11,308 nucleotides of DNA from positions 1 to 11,308 of the forward strand of contig JBLIOL010000176.1 of NCBI GenBank assembly GCA_047639615.1, written 5' to 3'. The notes under the pieces were generated by a model. It saw only the letters and a list, made by a program, of their open reading frames with translations, had not been told where the DNA came from and searched no databases. Source of the stretch: CAYWNK01 sp047639615. GTDB taxonomy: Bacteria; Planctomycetota; UBA1135; GCA-002686595. The stretch's first letter is position 1. Every line of letters starts with the position of its first letter. Both the position numbers and the translations under genes were made by a program. This document shows, piece by piece, positions 1-5,331 of the stretch.

Positions 1-245
1 TAGCGTGTGGAGCCGAGCACCTGATCCGAGTTGGCTCCCTGGATGGCGAAGGGCATGCAGCCGCCGGCAGCGTGGTCCTTCTGGGCCTGCTGGATGTAGG
101 CCTGCATGTCATCCGGGGAGGTCATGGCGCTGGGCATCCAATCCCAGACACCGGAGCGGCGCGCGATGGCGTAGAGCGGGGCTGCGTGGGCCAGCGTGAG
201 GGGAACCAGGCGTACGTGCTCGCCAGGAAGGATCGGTGTGTGCAA
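1..245 (-). CDS. GNAT-family N-acetyltransferase, N-terminal part (runs off the window)
   Basis: The minus strand reads 81 codons from a TTG at 245 to the window edge without a stop. The protein begins LHTPILPGEHVRLVPLTLAH and reaches D-M-Q-A-Y-I, then M-P-F-A-I and V-L-G-S-T-R near the edge. This order (GEHVRLVPLTLAHA, a helix ending DMxAYI, then PFAI and the GSTR strand) is the start of RimJ/RimL-like acetyltransferases (Acetyltransf_3), which move acetyl from acetyl-CoA to an amine. The acetyl-CoA-binding part lies outside the window, so the substrate cannot be judged. The frame is closed by a stop at about 285, and TTG 245 is the best start; ATT just after the stop is the only alternative with more sequence. 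No clear Shine-Dalgarno site precedes it. The start lies 10 bases downstream of the stop of the remnant at 256-539. Confidence 0.72.
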   Translation of the reverse strand, partial: MHTPILPGEHVRLVPLTLAHAAPLYAIARRSGVWDWMPSAMTSPDDMQAYIQQAQKDHAAGGCMPFAIQGANSDQVLGSTR

Positions 246-255
246 TGGAGTGGGT

Positions 256-539
256 CTAGTGGAGCGCGTGGGGCGAGAGCCAATCTACGGCCGTATTCAG
301 GCTGGTGAAGTAGGTCGAATCCGCGTCGTTGGCGTAGATGACTTCGGGCCCCAGGGCGGCGATTTGCGCAGCGTGTCGGGTCCATGTGCCGGTGGACACG
401 TGGTAGATCCCGGCGTTCCTACACCTTGCCCTGAACTCCTAACCTTGCCCTGAATGGGGCGAACGGTGGCTTGCTGTTGGGCGGACGAGGGGGCGGCGAG
501 GGCGAGGCTGGCTGCGAGGCCGAGAGTAAGTTTGTACAC
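256..539 (-). pseudogene. Frameshifted remnant of a secreted protein with signal peptide
   Basis: On the minus strand a GTG at 539 opens a good signal peptide (MYKLTLGLAASLALAAPSSA, then QQQ) with an AxA-type cleavage site. That frame becomes low-complexity nonsense after about residue 33, near 440. The neighbouring frame then reads sensible protein, including AGIYHVSTGTWTRHAAQIAA and GPEVIYANDADSTYF, and ends at TAG 258-256. The switch lies at a partial 19-bp tandem duplication (424-461). Removing one copy does not simply restore the frame, so more than one change has occurred. I read it as the 5' part of a secreted protein of a lineage-specific type that has decayed and lost its 3' end against the GNAT gene. 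Function unknown. Alternatives are a sequencing error or two short overlapping ORFs. Confidence 0.45.
424..461. repeat. Partial 19-bp tandem duplication
   Basis: CCTTGCCCTGAA occurs at 424-435 and again at 443-454, a period of 19 bp; the remaining 7 bp of each unit differ. Because 19 is not a multiple of three, such a duplication shifts the reading frame. It sits where the secreted-protein remnant on the minus strand loses its frame. Confidence 0.7.
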
Positions 540-695
540 GCGAACAGGTCCGTGAAGGACCAATTTGCGAGGGTGTGAAATGCCAGATCACGGGCTGATC
601 GTAGCATGCACACGGGATTCGCGTGAAACCGGAAGGGTCGCGCGGCGGTTCTCTCTTCAGACCCAAAGGACTGTTGTCCAGGAGACCTGAGAACC
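540..695. other. Intergenic region upstream of the DUF669-like gene
   Basis: This stretch separates the minus-strand remnant from the plus-strand gene at 696. The only element I can support is a Shine-Dalgarno sequence AGGAG at 680-684, 11 nt before the ATG at 696. A TAGCAT at 602-607 could be a -10 box but has no convincing -35 partner. No RNA structure or ORF with family resemblance was seen. Confidence 0.5.
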
Positions 696-1142
696 ATGCG
701 CTACGACTTTTCTACTGTTCGAGATGAGCAGACCTTCGCTTCCATTCCTGCCGGCACCTATGGGGTGACCGTGTGCGACGTCCGGCCTGGGGTTGCTCGG
801 GACGGCAGTGTGCGTTGGAGCATTCGACTGGATGTGACCGATGGGGAGTTCGCCGGGCGGGTGGCGTGCTTCGATAGCCTGACCTGGTCCGACCGCGGCG
901 TGCAGCGGGTCAAGCTGGTGCTCGAGGCCCTCGGCTTCGATGTGGAGGGGACCCTGGAGCTGGAGCCGGAGGAACTCCTGGGAAAGTGCGCCCAGGTGGA
1001 GGTGGTGCGCGAGTCCTGGGAGGACGCCCGGGCTGTGCGTCAGACGCGCAATACGGTGCCTTTCCGGGGCTGGACCCCGGTCGAATCGTTGCCAGACGAC
1101 GCCGCTGCGTACGAGTCTGACCCCCAGGAAGCGCCATTTTAG
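696..1142 (+). CDS. DUF669-like, SSB-like protein with acidic C-terminal tip
   Basis: A 148-residue soluble protein. The body (about residues 12-126) has the pattern of the DUF669 family known from phages and some bacteria: IPAGTYGVTVCDVRPG, RDGSVRWSIRLDVTDGEFAGR, a conserved FDSLTW, a helix (GVQRVKLVLEALGFDV), LLGKCAQVEV, and a final strand VPFRGWTPV. Members are generally found beside replication or recombination genes and are thought to bind single-stranded DNA; that role is inference here. The C-terminus (residues 132-148) is acidic and ends ESDPQEAPF, resembling the D-rich, Pro-Phe tip by which SSB recruits partners. Start ATG 696 is supported by AGGAG at 680-684. ligA follows after 71 nt on the same strand, so co-transcription is plausible. 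Confidence 0.68.
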   Translation: MRYDFSTVRDEQTFASIPAGTYGVTVCDVRPGVARDGSVRWSIRLDVTDGEFAGRVACFDSLTWSDRGVQRVKLVLEALGFDVEGTLELEPEELLGKCAQVEVVRESWEDARAVRQTRNTVPFRGWTPVESLPDDAAAYESDPQEAPF

Positions 1143-1213
1143 GCAAGGCTCTGACGTCAACTGGCTGCCTTTGGTTGACGACCATGGTGCTTGGTAGCCA
1201 CGCTCTATGGATC

Positions 1214-3385
1214 ATGCCCGAGCCTCGGTCCCAGCAGCCTGACTCCGCCGGTCCTGTGGCTCGCACACGCGAGCTGCAGGAGCTGCTGACCCATTACGAT
1301 CAGCTCTACTACAACGGAGAGAATCCGGAGGTCAGCGACAAGGAATACGACGCCCTCTTCCGGGAGCTACGCGAGCTGGAAACGGCCCATCCGGAGCTGG
1401 TTCATGAGGACAGTCCCACCCAGCGGGTGGGCGCGCCCCTGCCCGAAGGTCAGGGCTTTGAGAAGGTCGCCCACGAGGTGGCCATGCTCTCCATCGATAG
1501 CCTCTATACCGAGGAGGAGGTGCGCGATTTCGTGCAGAAGATCGTGCGCTTCCTAGGCCTCGAGTCGGATGCGGATCTGGTCTGGAGCGTGGAACCCAAG
1601 TTCGACGGGGTTAGCGCGGCGCTGATCTACGAGCGCGGAGAGTTGGTGCGCGCTCTGACGCGTGGCAACGGCAAGGTGGGCGAGAACGTGACCGCGAATC
1701 TGCGCACGGTACGGGGCTTGCCTTTGCGCCTGGATGCGAGCAAGCGAGCGGTGCCGGAGCTGTTAGAAGTACGCGGGGAGGTGCTGATCGCTTTGGAAGC
1801 CTTCGAACGCTTAAACCGCCTGCGCATCGCGCGCGGGGAGAGCGTGCTGGCCAACGCGCGCAACGCAACCTCTGGCGCCATGCGGCGCACGGATCCGGCG
1901 GCGGTGCGGCGCTATCCCTTGGAGTTCCACGCCTACGCGGCACCGCGCGTGGAAGGCGGGCCGGATTTTGAAACCCAGGCGCAGGTCTTTGAGGCTTTGC
2001 ACGACTGGGGACTCAGTACCTCGGCCTTCGGCGAAGAGGTCAAGGGCATCGACGGCTGCTTGGACTATCACGCACGCATGGACGAGAAGCGCGATAGCCT
2101 GCCCTACGAGGTGGATGGCGTGGTGGTCAAGCTCGATGACCTGGCCCTGCGCCAGCGCCTAGGCGCTACCTCGCGCTCGACCCGTTGGCAGTACGCCCAC
2201 AAGTTCAAGGCACGCGAGGCCACCAGTACCTTGCTGGCAATCGAGGTGCAGGTGGGCGTGAACGGGCGCCTGACCCCGCGCGCGCACCTGGCGCCAGTGG
2301 AGGTCATGGGCGTGACCGTGCGGCATGCGACCTTGCACAACGAGGACTACGTGGCGGCGCTCGGTGCGCGGCCTGGAGATAGCGTCTTCGTCAAGCGCGC
2401 CGGGGATGTGATTCCGCAGGTGACGGGCGTTGCGCTCGCCGTCGGAGCTAAGGCCGATGCCGATTGGGCCGAGCGTACGCCCGAGAGCCTCAAGGACGCG
2501 GACGGTGAACTGCGCAAGGCGGTGGTCGCTGGCTGGGGCGAGGTCTTCGCCATGCCGGAAGGCTGCCCTGCTTGCGGGACGCCGGTGGTGCGCGAAGGCA
2601 AGTACGTGCAGTGCCCCAACGTGGACGCCTGCGCGCCTCAGTTGCTGGGGCGCACCTTGCACATGACGGGGCGTGGCGGCTTCGAGATCGACTCACTGGG
2701 GGAGAAGACCCTGCGGCAGTTGTACGAGGCTGAGCTACTGGCTAGCCCGGCGGATCTATTCCTACTGGATCGTCTTCCGGCCGAGCGCTTCTTGGAGTTG
2801 GAGCGTTGGGGCGAGAAGAGCGTGAGCAAGCTCTTTGAACAGCTGGAGGCGCGGCGTCGGATACCCCTGGCGCGTTTCTTGGCGGCGCTCTCCGCGCCGG
2901 GTCTAGGCGCGGCTACCGGGCGCCTGCTGGCCCAGTCCTTTGGGACCTTGGAAGCGGTCATGGCGGCGGACCTGGAGGCTTTCGAACACATCGACGGCAT
3001 CGGGCCCATCGATGGGGAGCGCATCGTCTCCTGGTTCGCGCGGGCCGAGAGCCTGGCATTGATCGCCGGCCTGCTCGAGGGTGGGGTGGAGGTCTTACCC
3101 CAGGAGGCTGGCGCGGGCTCGGAGGGGGTTTTCGCGGGCCAGCGGGTGGTCTTCACGGGCACGCTCGCGGGCACCACCCGGGCGGAAGCCAAGAAGCTGG
3201 TGGAGGACGCCGGTGGGCAAGTGGTCTCATCGATCAGCGCCAAGACCGATGCATTGGTTCAGGGTGGGAAGCCCGGCTCCAAGGCCAAGAAGGCCGAGGG
3301 GCTGGGGGTGAAAGTGCTGCTGGAGGCCGATTTCAGGGTGCTCTTGGGGCTTCCGCCCTTTGGGGGTGGAGAGGACAGCCCTTGA
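1214..3385 (+). CDS. ligA: NAD+-dependent DNA ligase LigA
   Basis: Seals single-strand nicks using NAD+, acting in lagging-strand maturation and repair. From ATG 1214 the protein has 723 residues, slightly longer than the usual 660-690. Domains in order: Ia (YYNGENPEVSDKEYDALF, about 32-52), the adenylation domain with catalytic K129 in KFDG and ANARNATSGAMRRTD at about 213-227, DGVVVKLDDLALRQRLG (about 301), the OB fold ending HATLHNED and KRAGDVIPQV, a four-cysteine zinc finger (C451, C454, C467, C473), helix-hairpin-helix repeats including GIGPIDGERI, and a C-terminal BRCT domain (about 638-720). Two NAD-site motifs differ from the common form: SIDSLY where SLDNAF is usual, and QVGVNG where QVGRTG is usual. 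Upstream starts at TTG 1175 and ATG 1184 would add 13 or 10 non-conserved residues. None has a clear Shine-Dalgarno site; 1214 fits the family N-terminus best. Confidence 0.95.
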   Translation: MPEPRSQQPDSAGPVARTRELQELLTHYDQLYYNGENPEVSDKEYDALFRELRELETAHPELVHEDSPTQRVGAPLPEGQGFEKVAHEVAMLSIDSLYTEEEVRDFVQKIVRFLGLESDADLVWSVEPKFDGVSAALIYERGELVRALTRGNGKVGENVTANLRTVRGLPLRLDASKRAVPELLEVRGEVLIALEAFERLNRLRIARGESVLANARNATSGAMRRTDPAAVRRYPLEFHAYAAPRVEGGPDFETQAQVFEALHDWGLSTSAFGEEVKGIDGCLDYHARMDEKRDSLPYEVDGVVVKLDDLALRQRLGATSRSTRWQYAHKFKAREATSTLLAIEVQVGVNGRLTPRAHLAPVEVMGVTVRHATLHNEDYVAALGARPGDSVFVKRAGDVIPQVTGVALAVGAKADADWAERTPESLKDADGELRKAVVAGWGEVFAMPEGCPACGTPVVREGKYVQCPNVDACAPQLLGRTLHMTGRGGFEIDSLGEKTLRQLYEAELLASPADLFLLDRLPAERFLELERWGEKSVSKLFEQLEARRRIPLARFLAALSAPGLGAATGRLLAQSFGTLEAVMAADLEAFEHIDGIGPIDGERIVSWFARAESLALIAGLLEGGVEVLPQEAGAGSEGVFAGQRVVFTGTLAGTTRAEAKKLVEDAGGQVVSSISAKTDALVQGGKPGSKAKKAEGLGVKVLLEADFRVLLGLPPFGGGEDSP

Positions 3386-3435
3386 GGGTGTGGAGCAAGT
3401 GAAGTAGAGCTACACTGGGCCACGAAGACAGCCCT

Positions 3436-4128
3436 ATGAGCACCGAAGAACCCAACCAGCCGGCCCCCGCCTTCGTCCTACCGGAGGGCTTTGAGAACGA
3501 CGAGACCGCCAAGCTCGTCGTCGCCGCCCAGAACGGCGAGGTCGAGGCCCTCAACGACCTCTTCACGCGCTACCACCAGACCATGGTCGAAGTGGCCCGG
3601 CGCAAGCTCGGACCGCGGCTGCGACTCAAAGAGGATCCCGATGATCTGGCCCAGACGACCTTCCGCGAGGCTACGCGGGACTTCAAGAGCTACCGCTACC
3701 AGGGCGAAGGCTCCCTGCTGCGCTGGCTGATTCAGATCCTGCAGAACAAGATCCGCGACAAGGCCGAGTTCTACTCCGCCGGCAAGCGCGATCTCTCCAA
3801 GGAGCGTCCCATGGACGCTGGCTCCAGCCCCAAGGGCGAGGAGCGCAGTACCCCCAGGGACTTCGCCTCCGCGGACCTGTCCGTGACGGGCATGGTGCAG
3901 CGGGATGAGAACTTCGAATACCTGCGTGAGGGCCTGAATGAGCTCTCGGACGAGCACCGTCAGGCGATCACTCTCGTCTTCTTCCAGGGCCTGACCCTGC
4001 GCGAGGCCGGCAAGCGCATGGGGGACCGTACAGAGGACGCCGTGCGCATGATGCTGCGGCGGGCCGAGGGCAAGCTCGGAGAGCGTCTCAAGCAGTCTCT
4101 GGGCCGTGACCTGGACTCCAATACTTAG
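3436..4128 (+). CDS. ECF-type RNA polymerase sigma-70 factor
   Basis: Directs RNA polymerase to a promoter set; the regulon is unknown. The protein has 230 residues. Sigma region 2 spans about residues 25-110 (VVAAQNGEVEALNDLFTRYH, then DPDDLAQTTFREATRDFKSY and LLRWLIQILQNKIRDK). A charged, low-complexity linker follows (about 112-155, SKERPMDAGSSPKGEERSTP). Sigma region 4 spans about 160-220 with a helix-turn-helix at 187-213 (LTLREAGKRMGDRTEDAVRMMLRRA). There is no region 1.2 or 3, as expected for ECF sigma factors, and the style matches those expanded in Planctomycetota. No anti-sigma factor or protein kinase gene is adjacent. ATG 3436 starts 50 bases after ligA ends and has no clear Shine-Dalgarno site. 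TACACT at 3411-3416 is a possible -10 box, but I see no good -35 at normal spacing. Confidence 0.9.
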   Translation: MSTEEPNQPAPAFVLPEGFENDETAKLVVAAQNGEVEALNDLFTRYHQTMVEVARRKLGPRLRLKEDPDDLAQTTFREATRDFKSYRYQGEGSLLRWLIQILQNKIRDKAEFYSAGKRDLSKERPMDAGSSPKGEERSTPRDFASADLSVTGMVQRDENFEYLREGLNELSDEHRQAITLVFFQGLTLREAGKRMGDRTEDAVRMMLRRAEGKLGERLKQSLGRDLDSNT

Positions 4129-4167
4129 TCCCCCCAAGGAATCCCCAACTAGTTTCCCTGGGGGACT
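4127..4167 (+). terminator. Hairpin at the end of the sigma factor gene
   Basis: AGTCCCCC (4127-4134) pairs perfectly with GGGGGACT (4160-4167); AAGGAA and TTCCCT can extend the stem imperfectly after a one-base bulge, leaving a short loop. The left arm starts inside the TAG stop codon (4126-4128). No T-run follows, so it is not a textbook intrinsic terminator, but its position suits 3'-end formation or RNA stability. Its last base overlaps the -35 box of the tRNA promoter. Confidence 0.5.
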
Positions 4168-4194
4168 TGACGGGGGAGCAGGGACGGCTATCCT
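4167..4194 (+). promoter_or_regulatory. Sigma-70-type promoter of tRNA-Val
   Basis: TTGACG (4167-4172) is separated by 16 nt from TATCCT (4189-4194). Transcription would start near 4201, about 7 nt before the mature tRNA 5' end at 4208. The match to consensus and the position make this the best promoter for the tRNA, and probably for the xdhC-like gene downstream by readthrough. Confidence 0.65.
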
Positions 4195-4207
4195 CCCGAC
4201 CTCGCAA

Positions 4208-4283
4208 GGGCTATTAACTCAATTGGTAGAGTGCCATGTTCACAGCGTGGAAGTTACTGGTTCGAGTCCAGTATGGCCCACCA
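4208..4283 (+). tRNA. tRNA-Val, anticodon CAC, CCA encoded
   Basis: A full cloverleaf of 76 nt can be drawn. The acceptor GGGCTAT (4208-4214) pairs with ATGGCCC (4273-4279) with one G-U pair. The D-stem is ACTC/GAGT. The anticodon stem CCATG (4234-4238) pairs with CGTGG (4246-4250) around the loop TTCACAG, which gives anticodon CAC (4241-4243) for the valine codon GUG. The variable loop is AAGTT, and the T-arm is ACTGG-TTCGAGT-CCAGT (4256-4272). Discriminator A is 4280 and the CCA end (4281-4283) is encoded in the DNA. No integrase gene or repeated 3' end is seen, so nothing suggests use as an attachment site. Confidence 0.95.
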
Positions 4284-4326
4284 CTCTCACCTTTCCGCGT
4301 GAACCGGGAAGGAGCCTGAAGGATCG

Positions 4327-5145
4327 ATGAGCGAACTTCAGCAAGCCTGGCTCCAGGCATTGGAAGGTCTTCGCGCTAGCGCTACGCCCTGCGTGGTGGT
4401 GACCGTCGTCGGTGTGAAAGGCAGTGCACCGCGCGAGGCAGGCGCGCGCCTGATCGTGGCCGGCGGCAAGCTCAGCTGGGGCACCATTGGCGGCGGCAAG
4501 CTCGAACACTTGGCCATCGCACATGCGATCGAGTTGGTGGCCAGCGGAGAGCCCAGCAGCACCACCGAGCGCTACCCCCTGTCCGAGCGGGCTGGTCAGT
4601 GCTGTGGCGGCGAAGTGACGCTCTTTTACGAGGTGTTCCCGTGGCGCCGGCGCAGCCTCGCGATCTTCGGCGCGGGTCATGTGGCCCAGGCACTCGCGGG
4701 ACTCGCGCCCTGGTTGCGCGCGGATGTGCTCTTGATCGATCCGCGCAGTGAAGCGGAGATCGAACCGCCCTTGCCTGCGGATCGTCCCTATCGCACATGC
4801 TTCATCGATAGCCCCGAGGAGGAGATCGATGAGCTCCCCGCCGATAGCGCGGTGCTGATCATGACCCACGACCATGCCCTCGATCTGGTAGTCCTGGCGC
4901 GCGCACTCAAACGTGGCTGCTTTCCCTACCTGGGCTTGATCGGCTCCGAGCGCAAGTGGAAGCGCTTCCAGGGGCGTCTCCTACAACAGGGCTTCAGCTC
5001 CGAGCAATTGGCCAGCGTCCGTTGCCCGATCGGAGTCACGCGCACCTCTAAGGAACCCACAGCCATCGCCATCTCTACCGCTGCGGAGCTGCTGCAGATT
5101 TTCGACGATCAGCGATACTGTGCCGCGCACGATTCTTCGGGCTGA
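4327..5145 (+). CDS. XdhC/CoxI-family molybdoenzyme maturation protein
   Basis: XdhC proteins bind molybdenum cofactor and promote its sulfuration and insertion into xanthine-dehydrogenase-type enzymes in the cytoplasm. This 272-residue protein has the family layout. The XdhC/CoxI N-terminal domain has KGSAPREAGARLIV (31-44), WGTIGGGKLE (51-60) and the GQCCGG cysteine pair (C92, C93). The C-terminal Rossmann domain has FGAGHVAQALA (114-124), LIDPR (136-140), MTHDHALD (179-186) and GLIGSERKWKRF (203-214). It ends with PIGV and the SKEPTAIAISTAAEL helix. The last ten codons (RYCAAHDSSG) lie beyond the conserved domain and form the left arm of the inverted-repeat structure described at 5113-5328. 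AAGGAG at 4309-4314 serves the ATG at 4327. No molybdenum hydroxylase subunit genes lie in the window, so the client enzyme is elsewhere. Confidence 0.88.
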   Translation: MSELQQAWLQALEGLRASATPCVVVTVVGVKGSAPREAGARLIVAGGKLSWGTIGGGKLEHLAIAHAIELVASGEPSSTTERYPLSERAGQCCGGEVTLFYEVFPWRRRSLAIFGAGHVAQALAGLAPWLRADVLLIDPRSEAEIEPPLPADRPYRTCFIDSPEEEIDELPADSAVLIMTHDHALDLVVLARALKRGCFPYLGLIGSERKWKRFQGRLLQQGFSSEQLASVRCPIGVTRTSKEPTAIAISTAAELLQIFDDQRYCAAHDSSG

Positions 5146-5328
5146 CCTACGGTTGAATCTCGCCTCTGGCTCACCTCAGCTCGAAGAATCGTGCGCGATG
5201 GGGTGAGAAGGCTGGTCTCCAGCGCAGTCGTGCTTGCGCGCAGTATCCCGGCGCGCAGTGTCCCGGTGCGCAGTATCCCGGCGCGCAGTATCCCGGTGCG
5301 CAGTGTCCCGGTGCGCGGCACAGTATCG
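5113..5328. repeat. Composite inverted repeat between convergent xdhC and ilvA
   Basis: The outer arms CGATACTGTGCCGCGCAC (5113-5130) and GTGCGCGGCACAGTATCG (5311-5328) are perfect 18-bp reverse complements. Inside, 5124-5145 and 5176-5197 are 22-bp reverse complements with a single mismatch and a 30-nt spacer. The left parts overlap, so 5113-5145 is one 33-bp arm. Its inverted copy is split in two, with GTGCGCG at both break points (5191-5197 and 5311-5317), as if 120 bp had been added. The left arm codes for the last ten residues and stop of xdhC. The right arm ends 3 bp before the ilvA stop codon. Transcripts from either side could fold into one of two competing hairpins. No T-run is present. 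Confidence 0.85.
5236..5310. repeat. 15-bp tandem repeat array (five units)
   Basis: Five consecutive units of GYGCGCAGTRTCCCG run from 5236 to 5310: 5236-5250, 5251-5265, 5266-5280, 5281-5295 and 5296-5310. They differ only at the C/T of position 2 and the A/G of position 10. A weakly similar unit precedes them at 5221-5235 (AGCGCAGTCGTGCTT). The distance between the flanking GTGCGCG copies (5191 to 5311) is 120 bp, eight times 15, consistent with growth by slippage. The array is non-coding between two convergent genes. Units are too short and have no spacers, so it is not a CRISPR. Confidence 0.9.
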
Positions 5329-5331
5329 GCG

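Noticed and set aside
620..640. Similar strings near 622-638 (GCGTGAAACCGGAAGGG) and 4298-4314 (GCGTGAACCGGGAAGGA) upstream of two genes
   Set aside because: The likeness is short and imperfect, and it includes ribosome-binding-site-like purines. Two occurrences are not enough to call an operator.
3478..4137. Minus-strand ORF of 219 codons
   Set aside because: It is antisense to the sigma factor and has no recognisable domain.
4208..4283. tRNA-Val as an integration (attachment) site
   Set aside because: No integrase, no repeated tRNA 3' end and no island-like gene content are visible.
5236..5310. CRISPR-like array
   Set aside because: Units are 15 bp and directly adjoining with no spacers, and no cas gene is present.
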